NCBI GenBank assembly: GCA_024036415.1
Contig: JAMWET010001940.1
Coordinates: 875,001-939,000 of the forward strand
Direction of reading: 5' to 3'
From: Prochilodus magdalenae
Taxonomy: Eukaryota; Chordata; Actinopteri; Characiformes; Prochilodontidae
DNA length: 64,000 nt
The position numbers and the translations under genes are program-made. The stretch's first letter is position 1; every line of letters starts with the position of its first letter. The notes below the pieces were generated by a model. That model did no database searches and was not told where the DNA came from. It saw only the letters and a list, made by a program, of their open reading frames with translations. This document shows, piece after piece, positions 19,701 to 33,416 of the stretch.

Positions 19701-22700
19701 CGGAGCAGAAATGTGGACCGTCAGAGGGAGTTTTAGGCTTGTATAGATACAGGGGTTGGACGATGAAACTGAAACACCTGTCATTTTAGTGTGGGAGGTT
19801 TCATGGCTAAATTGGACCAGCCTGGTGGTCAATCTTCATTAATTGCACATTGCACCAGTAAGAGCAGAGTGTGAAGGTTCAGTTAGCAGGTAAGAGCACA
19901 GTTCTGCTCAAAATACTGCAATGCACACAACATTATGGGTGACATACCAGAGTTCAAAAGAGGACAAACTGTTGGTGCACGTCTTGCTGGCGCATCTGTG
20001 ACCAAGACAGCAAGTCTTTGTGATGTATCAAGAGCCACGGTATCCAGGGTAATGTCAGCATACCACCAAGAAGGACAAACCTCCACCAGCATCATGTAGT
20101 GACCTGGCCACTATCCTACAAGAAGAATGGCTTAAAATCCCTCTGACCACTGTGCAGGACGCAGTATATGTCATTCCCAAGACCAACTGACGCTGTATTG
20201 GCCGCAAAAGGCCTACACCATACTAATAAATGATTGTGGTCTAAAATCAGGTGTTTCAGTTTCATTGTCCAACCCCTGTAGCTCACAGAAGGCCAATCCA
20301 TGAATATGTAACGTGTTGACCGAAGGTGTGAGAGTTTGGCCTAATACACATTGTTAACTCCATACGGAGTGTTTAAAAAGCCAATGATGAGAGTAGGCTC
20401 ACAGGTTGATGTGGATAATGACTAAACTGGCTATATTTGGGCTAAATGCATCTTGACTCCTGGTTCCTGCTTGTCTGCAAAATTTCTATAGTGGGCCATT
20501 TGACAGGAAAACACTGTGAGGGGATTTGGTAGCATCTCAGTCACTAGATTGTGTAGACATTTTAGAAAATTGGTGGAATTCCACCTTAAGTGATCTTACA
20601 TGACTTGCTAAAAGACGTTTAGGTTTAAACATGGCTGCTTTGACTGTTTTGTACGTCTGTCCATGTCTGGCCTTATTGACATGGCCATATTATTATGATA
20701 TTAATTTTGGGGGTAAGGGGAAAATCTTATACGTGGTATTTCAGTTAAAAGCTCCTTTAGATGAGAGATTTTTAAATCTCATATGGTGTTTGTCTACCTG
20801 GGACGTGAGGAGTTAAACATAAGATCTCTGGAAGGTTGGAAGGAGGAAGCGCACGCTGAATCGACACATTTTCGTCTCCGCTTCTCCAGGAAATGCTGTG
20901 TGCTCTGGCTCCACTTCCTGTGCCAGGAGGAGCACATGTGCATGTGTGTCCAGGAGGGAGGTGAAAGGGGCAACCAGAGGTTGTTTGTAAAGTGGAAATG
21001 ACCACAAGAAAGGGCGGAGAGTGCGCGTGCGTGTGACAGAATGGGTACGAGCACAAGACAAAGCCCCTCTGACCACAATATTCACACACGAGTTTAAAGA
21101 GCCGTTCCATTAACGCCATATCGCCCGCTGCCTTCTTTTCCCAGCGCGTTCGTCACGGAGACTAATGTGATTCCCTTTCATCTTTTTCAGCTCCTTCATC
21201 TAGATATCGTCAAATTAATGATTAGCAAGATAATGACTTCCTGCAGGAAGTCCCCTTCCCAGAATGCCATTAGCAGTGGGCCCGTCTGCAGTTGCGGAGC
21301 TGAAAGCTAACAGTGAAGGCTCTGATTCTGCTACACTCTGCTGCCTCAGCATTTAGAGTCCTGCCACCAAGTCCCGTAATGGGACAAATCAGTGACAGTG
21401 CTGCACAGGGCTGTATAAATATTAATTTCTCTTATTCTCAGAGGGTCTTTTTTATTTAAATAGCCTGGGAGATGATTTCTTAAGGGTGGGCAGCATGATA
21501 GTCTTTATTGTTATGGTGATAAGTTCATCAGAGTACAGTTTCCAGGTCATCTTACATGGAAAAGAGAGCACCATTGGTCCGTTTAGTGCAGGACAGTATT
21601 AGAAACATGGATTTAGTTAGAATCACCGTTTTTCGAGATTTCAGCTGTTTTAATGTGGCATTGTGGCTATTTTTACGCAACGGCCCTGCAATACGACACT
21701 CTCACAGCACTTAAGTCACTATGATATTTAAACATTTTGCTATACCTGAGATAAAAGGATTGTGACGGCATATATTGTGATTTATTACGTTTCATAAGTC
21801 ACAAATGATGTCCTGTAATGAGCAAATGCAGACGGTGCTTTCTCTAATTTCATTTCAATATAATTCAATTCAACTGTCATTATACAATACAGGGTTGTAC
21901 AGTATAACGAAACACAGTCAGGCTCCTTCTCCTGTGCAGTATAAGATATATATGTGTATATAAATAAATAGTGTAGTGCAAAGACAAATAGACAAAACCT
22001 GCATATAAACAGTACAGTAGGACATGTGCAAAGTGTAAGAGCAGTATCAGTTTCAAGTTTGTGGTTGTAAACAGTATGGATATATATAGTGTACATTATA
22101 GAAGCAGCCTAATGTTCAGGTAACGGCTAGGTTGCTTAGTGCAGATGTTCAGTAGATAAATAAAGACAGATTTCTGCCTGCCATGCCTTTATCTTTGTTT
22201 TAACAAGCTTCCTCCACTGACCTAGTGCACGTTTTCTCAACCTGTGTGCTATGGACCACCAGTCGGTCAGGAAGTACCCTCTACTGTACTCAGCTGGAGG
22301 CAATGGCTGTAGTGGGTCAGAAATGTCATGTATAACCATATTAGTGTTGCATTAATATAAATGTATATTATGTAAATGAGTGCACACGTATAAATAAAAA
22401 CATCACAGTAGCAGTCTAATTCAGCATTTTCAGTTTTAGACTGCATAGCTGCTGGCTAGCCACTGGTGGAGAGGTCTCTTGAGTTGCTTTCACAGATACC
22501 CAGTATGATATTTGGAAATATCATACTGTTTCTTTAACCATATTTCTTGGAGAAATTGTATTTCTAACAGTTGAGTTTAGTTTTCTGGTGGGCCGTTCTG
22601 CTTTGTGGTAACTATCAGGTGGACCTTGGGGTAGAAAAGGTAGAGAACCCCAGACTTTGTGGACTGAAGAAGCAATGGATTTAATTATTCTAATGCAAAA

Positions 22701-25700
22701 AAAGTTTTTATTTGCAGTTTATATATAAAATGGATGATTAGTTTCCCAATTTGCCCACTGCTAGATATTTCCTTTGCAGTGAGGCTCCTGCAGTAGGACT
22801 GGAAGTTTTCTTTGGCATTTTGTTTGTTGCATTTGCACCTCTTTATCTCTAGCTCTCATGGGAGCTTATATCTGAGCATTTTGCTTTTCTGGTTTTTCCC
22901 TTTCCTTTAGTGTGTTGAGGAGCTGTATGTGAATGTGTGCGGTCTGCACAGTTATAAACCACGCCAAAAAGAGAAACTCTCTCTCTCAGAAACCAATTTT
23001 CTCAACTACCTGAAACACCTTGTTGGAATTCCAGCCTTGTTCTGTGATGTCATCTAGTAACACAGTCCGTATTGCCCGCCTACCGGCAACCTTGGCATGT
23101 CCTTACACAGTGCACATCAACTACCCGAGGCCGTGTATGGGTGGTCTGGCAGTTAACCACTCAAAATCAGGAGGATGTGCTGACCAGCCAAAGCAGTCTG
23201 GGCTCATTAGGAGGCAGTTCTGGTATTCCGGTACCAACAATGCGACGTTCACCCAAACCTACTGCTATATGAAAGAATGAGGCCTCTCTGCCTCTTCTCT
23301 GGTCTCTTTCTATAAAAAACACTCACAGTGTAGCTGGTTCTGTTTAAAGCATCATATTTTTTGTAGAAGTGCATTACCTTGGAATGCACTTCACTTTTGG
23401 GGAAGTCAGCACTACCCAATTTGTTTGCATACCCATGTGAGGAGGTTTCCTGTTCTCCTCACATCGTAGATCTCTACTATCATCCTATAATTCTTCGATG
23501 GATTGAGGTTTTGTGGGCATGGAAACATTTAGGTTGAGATTATGGAAAAAGGGTAGCCTTGTCTTTAAATAGACATCTTTAGGCGGGGTTCAGAGCTCTT
23601 AGTGGTAAGGCCTGCTGGTTTTGTGCCCCACCAAGATCTGCTAAAACGCTCCTGGACTCATTTCTTTCAGACAAATCTGAAGGAAGGAGGACTGCTCTTC
23701 ACAGTAAGTTTCTCTTTTCTCTCTCTTCTAAGGAATTGAATGAGATTGTGTCTAGGAATTCCAGCTGAGCTTGAGGATAATTGAATGTCTACAACGTGCT
23801 TGTAGAAGTCTAATAATCTTCTCTGTTAGTAGAATGCGAGATGCTCTAAATGAATCACTCCACTTTGTACTACAGTGGATGCATATGAAAATGTTTCCAT
23901 GTTCTGGGAACAGCTATACAGTATTGAAGATGATAAATGCTTGGTGCATTGATTCACGCAACATCAGAATGTAATGAAATATTTCTGGTGCCCCATATTT
24001 CCCGCTTTAGTGTCCCAGAAATCTTTGCATGAAAAAGATTTTTGTCTCTGGTGTCTGCTCCTAATTGGAAACAAGTTCTGAACAAGGTCTCTCTTCTTTG
24101 ATCTGGGATTTTAGAGAGAGCAAGAGTGTGTTAGATGTTGAATACCATCCATTCCCTGATGTTTTGTTGAGCTCTGTGTCTTCTGATAATCCAAGAAAGC
24201 AGGAACTGTTGCCATTGTCATGCCGCCTTCTGGAAAAAAGTCAAACTAGGGTGACTTTTGTTTTCATTCACACGCTTTTCCATCCTTTGTGGAAATTTTC
24301 TCCGGCTCTTAACTCTACTGTTCCAATGCAACAACTTTGCTGTTGATGATTGTTAGAAGCACATTTTAAGAGAGCTATTGCTTTAAAACAGATGGTAGGA
24401 GCATATGGTCTGTTTTCAGTCGATACTGTTTGTTAGCAAAAGCTTAAATGTTTTGTTCTTGGGGGAATAAAAGTTTTCAGGACATGTTAAGATTACCAGC
24501 TAGATGGCAATTCTTTTTTTTTTTTTCCAGGAACAGACCTGAATTTTGCCTGTACAGTCTTACAGGTATCTGTAAAAATAAGGAAACATTACTGCTCATC
24601 TCGCACCTGGTCATTACTTTATGGGTTACCAGTTGGCTCATGTCAGTGTCCAGTTGCCAGACTGAGTTGTCCTGGAAACCCACTTTTTTTGCCTAATCTA
24701 ACAGAGTTTCTAATGTGTTGGTCATGAATAGTGTCTGTCCCATAGAATTTTAACAGGGTTCCTATGAGTCATGGAATAAAAAAAAGAAATTCAGGGGGGC
24801 TGATTATTTTTGGCCATGGAAATAATGGAATTTTAGAGAATTTTGTTTGTAGCATCTTTAAATCTTAAAACAAAAAGTCTTATATTTATTACTGATAATT
24901 ATTATATTAATTATATATACATATAAGTTATTATAATAATTATAAATTATTTTAAGTGCTTTTTTTTGTCTCAGCACCACAAAGATCTGTTTCTCTGTTC
25001 ATTTTTAGTTAATTGAAGTTGGGGGGGAGTTAAGGGATTTGACATATGACTTGGACTGGGAACCCTGTTTAGAATTTGTGAAGGAAGCCATGTTCTGTAA
25101 CGGTTCTCTGTGTCATTTAATGCTGTAATTAATTCTGCTCCTAATACAGTAACGAAGCTGTTATTTTCAGTGCCAGAAGCGGTTCCTGACAGTTTCTCAT
25201 ACATGTACAGTCAGATTGTCAGAAATTGTCTTTATGACGAAACTGGCCTTCTCTGAAAGTCAAAGCCGCTGTGTACGGTAAGCCTTGGCTCATCCCAGTA
25301 GGTTTCCGAGCATTTCGGGGTACTATGACTGTACCTCTCTGTGAGTCCAGGTTTTTCCCTTTTGGATGCCTTGCTGATTTTTTTTTTTTTTCTTTCAGTG
25401 GTTTTGGAAATTGGCATTGTACGAGCTAGGAAGCTGTAGTGGTAACTGAAGCCTGATTTCATGTTCTGGCCATGTTTTCAGCTCTGGTGGCTAGCTGGGT
25501 TGGGAACAGCTTGGGAACAGCTGGCGGTGGTGTGTTTCATGGTATTTATGGAAGTAGTGTTGTTGTCGTTTCAGCATCGTCATCGTAATATATGCATCCA
25601 CAATACTCGCATCACAGGACATGCAATGTTAGGTAGGACAAATGAAATGAAGTGTGATGGTCCAACAGTTTTGCTGCTTGACACATGTGTCCTTGACTCT

Positions 25701-28700
25701 TATTTAAAGCTTTTTGGATACACAGAGTAAAGTAGTCACAGTTCCTAGCTGCTTTTGTGTTTTTCACACCAATCATTTTACAATGAACAGTGTTTTTAAA
25801 TAATTCAGCTCTGGTCATCTGGTGAAAATATATTTATCATATCACAGTATATATATATCGCAGAGAAGACAACTCTTACAATATTAGTTTGCAGGCCTAA
25901 AATGTTAATTAGTCATAAGAATTGGTTGGTTGCAAATGAATATGCTCCTAATGATGCATTCTGTCACTTCTTTTTTTAAAGATCATGGCTGACAAGTGTA
26001 GCTTTGGTTGCTACCTGTTAAAGAGTCAAGACATTTTACGTTTTACACATTTATAAAGATAAAAAAATATAAAGTACACATATAAAACATGCAGCAGAGA
26101 CTACAATTAGTGAAGAGGCAGGGAGAACAGAGTATTAGGCGTTCAGTTAAGAAGACGTAGAGACTTTGTTCATATTTACAGGCAGACCTGGAGTCATTTC
26201 GTCTCCTGCAGAGTTAGTCTGTCTCATGCTGTAAGTGTTGGGACGAACCACTCCATCTGTGGAGAATGTGTATGAGTGTTCCATAAGTGTGTGTGTGTGA
26301 TCTGTGACTCAGACATGGCCGCCGGTTATTTTCGACTGTCCTGTCGGAAGCTTTGACACCCTTCATACTGTGCCGTTGAGCTCATATCACAAGTTTCCAT
26401 TGTCTGAAAAAAAAATAGGTCCAGTTTTTTTAATGGTTGGGCAGAGGATGGTTTATGGCGTGTTGAAAAATGGCTTGAAGCTCCAGTGTTTCATTTCCCA
26501 AAGTGTAGCACAAAGGTAATGCTCTGTAAGACTAACGGCCTGCTCCCATACTGGTTTTAACATGCCCTCGTCCACTTGGGCTTGCCATTTCTCCTCAGGG
26601 AAATCTCCATCACTGCTCTATCACTCTATTAGCTCCAGAGAAGGGTGTTGGATGAGCCCTAGGGAGGGTGAGAGATCGAGCAAACATGAGTGTTAACTTT
26701 AGCAGGAAAACTTTGCAGAAACTCCAGGCATTTCTCTTTTTTTAGGCTGCCCAAAAATAGCACACTTAAAACGCTTAAAGTTTAAAAGCATAATATTCAA
26801 TTTGCTGGTCTTTAGGTTTTTAACTACTCCATTACACATGTCCCAGCTTCGTCACTTTTATGCCGATAGCTTGCTAGTTTGCAGGCTACACAGCCAGCAA
26901 GAAAATGCACAGCAATTTTGTAATAAATAAGAAGTTATTAAAACCTTTGTTTCTTCAGTTTCGCTGTGCATGTTTTCGCATTGAGGCTAACCTAGCCAAA
27001 GGTGGCTGCCTATTGCTGCTTGCCGTCCCCTAGATAACTTGGGGACATCATACCTAGCTACCATATTGACTTACGTTCTTAACTAGCCACTCCTTATAGC
27101 CATTATTAACGAGCATTCTTTACTAGCCATAATCTAACCTAGCAGTCATTCCGATGCTGATGTTAACGTTACCTTGTGCATTCTGCTGAGATGTTACTTG
27201 AGGGGAATCCCTAAATGTATTGGACTGAGGCCTAATGGGGCCTTTTTTAGGACAGTTGCAGTAATTACATTCATATTCCTCTCAGAAATTAGTTTTAACT
27301 CCACCTAGGTGCTCTATTTGTCCATTCACAGTTTTCACCCCACCAGAGGAGTCTGGACAGCAGAGGTTTGGATTCTACCGTTGTTAAAGCGCTGTGCTAA
27401 AGTCCCAAGCAACTTTAAAGCCATTACTTTGGGCAATATGTGGGCAAAACAGCTTTAAAATAGAGGTAAAAAGGAGGGCAACCCCTCCTTCACACTTCTT
27501 ATCCTGTATAGAAAATTGGGTGTTGCATTTTGGAAACCTCCAGACCGACTGCTGTTCAGACTGCAGTGGCGAACGCTCTGTGTAATAAATTGTACTGTAT
27601 ATCTTAGGCTGCCACCCTGGATCAAATTTTAGCTCGACTGTCTGAACGGTGTCCAGCCTCGCTGTTCTATTTCTGCTCTGCGGGGCACTTGGGTTGTGGC
27701 TGATATTTTCAGCATTTAAGCTGTGCTGTTTTCCCCTCTGGTTTCCATGAGGATAGCCCGGTCCGCCAATGAGGAGAATGAGGGGGCTTTCACGAGCCCG
27801 ATGTTCTACATGCTTACAGTACGCCGCTTACAGAAGTGCTGGAGGGTGGCAGAACTGCCAGTTGGCTCCACCAGCTTTATAGATAGTATGTAGTCATACA
27901 GTCACACGTTCTTATTTCAGGTTTACTCCACATGTACTCATTTATGCTGCTGCCTTCAAACGTCTGCCGTTAACCCTCTTATCTCTCTCGTTCTGGAGTG
28001 AGCGCATCTCCTGCTGTTACTTCCTGGTTTTGCTATGTGTGATAAGCTGCTATCTGTTTGAATAGGTACACTACACCCAGTGTTATGATCAGTATGTTGG
28101 ATGAACTCAGTACTGTCAATCTCTTTTCCCACCAACACATTTGCAGAGTGTGGTCTGTTGTATACAGGACACAATACTCTTTTGAAAAGGGTCTATATAA
28201 GTTCCCTGAACCACTCTTTCACAGTCTGAGCCCAAGTAATCTCAGCGTTGTAGTCCTGGTATATGGTGGTGCCATCGAGGAGGGAAAAAGGGGAAATACA
28301 ACTGATGGGCTAACCTGATCGTTTACTGTATTCACATTTAAGGTGGCTTCATTTTATTGGTCCTTGTTGCTAAGCCTTGACAGGACCAACTGAAGCAATC
28401 CCAAATCATACCAATGCTTCCAGAGGCTTAGACAGTGGGAACAATGCATGATGGGCCCATTGGTCTGGGCACTGTTCCTCTTATCTTGATGCATCTAAGA
28501 TAAGATAAGATGCATGTGTGTGTGTAGAAATGCTCCTACTTTCACTATAAACCAGCTTTGAGTTCTACTGTCTTTTTTTTATTTTACCATTGAACTTCAA
28601 GTGCTTAAGTGGTCTCCAGTGACCATGTTTAAGTGACCACAGTTCTGCTGCTAAGTTGGCGGTTCACCACTATCCTTTTGGGTTTCAGTAATGGGTTGAC

Positions 28701-31700
28701 AGATCTCAATTCTATTCCAGTCATTTCAGCTTCTCCTTAGCTGTTTTCTGTGCTCTCCACAGGCCAGTAATTTAACTATTGTGAAACACAGTGACATATT
28801 TTTCCACATTTGGGATACGTTGTTTATTTTTTTTAATGTTCCCATGTGGTTGTTTAAGACCTCATCCGGATTAAAAGAGTACTAGTAGAATTAGCCTTTT
28901 TAGGTTTCCGCACCACTGTACCCTTCCTCTCCACTTTTATTGCCACAAATGATTTGTTAGCTGCCATGCTGGGATCACTTGGATTGTTGGCAGAGAGGTC
29001 CACTGTGGTCCATTAGCCCAACGTGAGAGCACTGCGTTGGCCTATGTGAAGTTAATTATCGGGGTTAATATAGTGTTTCATTGCGGAGGTCATTAGAAGG
29101 CACATTCCTTACAGGCCCAATGCTCGGATAAGGGTTATGCACAAGTTTATGATATGTAATACACAAATACAAGTGCTTAAATGCTTGAAATGTTTAATTC
29201 ACCCTAGTTATTGCTTAATAAAAGTAGTGATGGGCATCTAGTTTTACTGCCAGCTACTTAAGCCTGAACTAGGCCATTACAAGGGCATCATAATGTCCCC
29301 CTGTTCTGAAGTGTGATTTAGGAGGCACTATCGTTAGGAATGTCTAGTTCGAAGATGGTTGGGTTTGGGCTGAGTTATATTTGGGTTCTAACTTCGGAGC
29401 AGTTGGTCTGGTTGGGTTGGGTTTGAGGTCATGACCTATATTTACATTTGGTTCTAAATTCCAAGCCTTATTAAAACCGTAGTGCAGGTCTTTCTCAGCA
29501 ATTCAAACGTTAGACAAGCAGGTACCTTTGACACTGACCTGAGGAGCAGAGATCTGTAAATGTGCTGTTTCCGGTGCTGGGTATGTTGACTTTTGAAAAT
29601 GATACAATAGCTATTACCTCTTTGGATAGTAGATCCAAAGACAGCAGTGGCAGCTATAGGGCTTTTAGCAGGCTGGCAATGCTACAGAAAACTGCTTGTG
29701 TCCTTAAAAAACAAACAAACAAACAAAAAAACATCTGCCCTTATGCTCATACCTCATGTCTCCATCCCTCTGTCACATCCTAACACACACACAGTCTTCG
29801 TTGCTACTGTCCTTTGTTTGGCTAATTCACTGGAGACCGCCAGTACATAGCTGCAGGCTCAGTCTGACAGTCTGTCACTAGGACGCCTACTTTACATGCT
29901 GGGGCACAGACCACTGATCTGGGGTCAGCCTGTACAGTGGTCATATTTCATATGTTGTATTGTAGATGGCTGGAGGAGCTGTCATCAAGATGAATAGTTA
30001 GTAGGGAGAGATTATGTCGGCTGCTGTGTAGAGGACGTTTTTGGCTGTAGACTACTTAGTTGTGCTCAACATATTGATGCAGCACTGATTGCATTCGCAT
30101 GCACAGCAGCAGTTCTATAATAGCTTTTATCTGGACTGTTGCATGTCCAAGATGGACCTGGATATGTAACTGTTTACATTAGACTTCATTTATCCTTTAA
30201 GTGAACGGACAAAATAGCAAAATAGCTCTTGTACACATCTTTGTTTTCACCCAGTTTCCTAGACTAGGATCCTAGTGGGGCTGTATGTTACTGTAGTTAA
30301 TATGTTGCAATTTTTTTATTGCTACATGGTTGCACATGGTTCATTCATCATCACGGTGCAGAATAAAACACAACAGCATTCCAAGAATTGTGTTCATCCT
30401 AAAGCCTGACTGATCTGTTCTTTGGCTAATAAAAGCAGACAGTATTGAGCTTCTATTCCTCAGCACAGGGGACGATCGCTCCCATATAGCACTGAGATTT
30501 GCCATTAAGTGTATTATAGTAAACCTGTACCAGACATAGACATCACGATATTCAGAGAAAGTTTCATGACGTACCGAAAGACATTTACTTTAAGTTGTAA
30601 GCTGGAAGAGACACAAAAATTCTAAATTCACCCAAAGAGGAGGAATTATACTCTTGTCTTAATAAAACGAGCCAGTATTCATTGTTGTTGTTTATTGATA
30701 TCCAGGATCTGCTCATTGGTCAGGTAAATGGTTAATTGCATAATGTTTTTTTTTTTTTACTAAAATGTTGAATTCATTGGCAAATTGGTTTTAGAATGTT
30801 TTGTAATATGTCATTTGTGTATCAAGACAAAGCTGTTGATATGTCAGGCTAATGAAGTTAAACTTTCTAATATCCACCCTATTCATGTGGTCACATACAA
30901 CAATTATGGGATTTGGGGACAGTTTATACAGTATGTAGAGTGTTAGGAAATCAGAGAAGTCCTGAGGAACCTGAGCCGATCCCTACTGTTGAGGCTTTGT
31001 CTAATATGCTGTTTTCTTGGCTCTTTTTACGGCTTGGCACTGGCACTGGCACTGCTGCTGCGTGTAGTGCTGTCAGCTGCCCTCGATTTAAGTGAAATAT
31101 GACATTAATTTTTACAGTATTGCTTTTAATGAGTTGGTGCCAATGCGAACGGCTTTGTATATTATCTCTGGCTCTGCTCACTTTCCTGGAGTGCTGTCGG
31201 TATGAGGCTTGCCATGAGCTATTGCCACACAGTGATGTTTACTAGAATACCTCCAAGAGATGGTTACATGTGCCTTAGGGACGACTGTAAACTACCTAGT
31301 ATGGACAATACAATATGATAATATTAAACTCAGAATCATAATATTGTGACAGTGTTGCTACACATCCCAGTTGTCATATGCCTTGCTATATATTAAAACA
31401 CTCTTGTGGATACACGATTTAAGGTTGAGCAAAGTTGTTTTTCACATAGCTGCTGTTATCAATAAGCCCACAGAATGCAGGGTTATTGTTGGAGCATATT
31501 GCAAGGACTATGAGCATCTCCCCCATCAGCCCTGGGCCAGAGTAGAACAGATTACCAAACATTGGCTTTCTAAGCTGAAGCATATAACAAGAGCAAGGTT
31601 CTTTAGAGAACCCGTAATCTTTCTTCCATTGCATTACTCTATAGAACCCTTATTTGGAACGTTTATTATTAAGAGTATGTACGTTTGCAAACTTATAAAA

Positions 31701-33028
31701 AAATGATGATGATAAACAAGAAGTGGTGGGCAGCTACAGGGTCTCTGCCAATGTGGAATGTCTTTAGTTCTGTTGGAAAGCATCTTGAATGGCTGCCCAT
31801 GAAGCTGCTGAAGCAAACAGTGCACAGTGTAGGAACGGGGTTTTACAAACATGGCCTTTGATTGGTACGACACATTCATGTGACATCGCAGAAACAGTGA
31901 ATTCAAAACAGATTTTAAATGTTTACTTGTTACTTAATCAAGGATATTTAGTTTTTCCATGATATGACCCATTTAATGGCTTCATTTAGTGAATGCAGGG
32001 TGGTCTCTGACATTTGCACAGTACAATATTCACTACCTTTAAAAAAGAAATCAATATATGATCCTTAAATTAAATCTATCAAATAATCTTTCAAATTCAA
32101 CCCATACCTTGTTCTCGGGTTAAACTAATGAATATCAGTGTTGTTACTAAACAGTCTTAAATAAGCGAGAGGTGCTGAATTGCCCCTGTAATTACAAGAT
32201 CAAAAGAAAGCCCCCCTACCCTCCTCCTCAATTACATGGCGAGTGAAGTGGGGTGAATAAGCAGCACTTAATTAAACCCTCCAGAGGGAAACTTTTAGGA
32301 GTTTGAACGCCTCTACTGTTTTCTTCTGCTGCTTCAGCCTTCTTCCATAGTCAGCAGTGGATGATGTCATGGTGTTATTGTTGATTGTGTTGCGCCATGA
32401 CTTTAAGACTCGTTCAGCTCAACAGAACAATGTGCTGCTGGCACTAGTCCTTGTAGTTGGAGAGTCTTTGGGAAAGGCCTGCCCCGAACTGACCACCAGA
32501 GACTACTTCCCCTCTGTGTCATAATGGGTTTATGTGTGGAGGGAGTTTGTTTTTCTACATTTATGGGACTAACTATGTTCTGACCTTGTCAACAACCAGG
32601 TTGAACTACAACGTATAGCAAAGTTGCATGTTTCACTGGAAAGCAAAGTTCTGTAAGATGATTGATCAGGATAAGTCACATTTGTCTTGTTTGCTCTGAT
32701 TGGCAGCTATAATTTTTTTTTATTAAAAAGGCAGTAATATTTATAGCTGTATGAGCAAATAAACTAAGCAATATACGTTTCAGTAACTCACAAATTCCGT
32801 ATAGTGTCCAGTAAGAGTGTGTGTGTGTGTGAATATTTAATATTGTGTGTATTATGTGTGTATTTGTGTAATGTAAAAATGTTTTTGTGTGTGTGTATGT
32901 GTGTGTGTGCGTAAGTGTGTGTACGTATTTCAGTAACTCAAAATGACTGTGTAGTGTGTGTGTGTGTGTTTTTGAGACCAAATGTTGTGTGGTATTTGTG
33001 TATGTGTATTGTGCGTGTGGTGTATGTA

Positions 33029-33069
<41 letters not shown>

Positions 33070-33202
33070 GGTATGTGTGTGTGTGTTTTTTTTGTGTGTG
33101 TGTGTGTGTGTTTGGGTATGTGTGTGTTTTTGTGTGTGTGTGTATGTTTGTGTGTGTGTGTTTTTGTGTGTGTGTGTTTTTGTGTGTGTGTGTGTGTGTG
33201 TG

Positions 33203-33240
<38 letters not shown>

Positions 33241-33301
33241 TGTGTGTGTGTATGTGTGTGTGTGTGTGTGTGTGTTTTTGTGTGTGTGTGTGTGTGTGTG
33301 T

Positions 33302-33333
<32 letters not shown>

Positions 33334-33371
33334 TTTTGTGTGTGTGTGTGTGTGTGTTTGTGTGTGTGTGT

Positions 33372-33416
<45 letters not shown>

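Noticed and set aside
20772..21119. Four overlapping frames of 72-115 codons on both strands
   Set aside because: Mutually exclusive frames in moderately GC-rich intron DNA, none with a known domain.
28480..28520. GATAAG cluster with a partial inverted repeat around GATGCATC
   Set aside because: Short and of low complexity; no independent support as a regulatory site.
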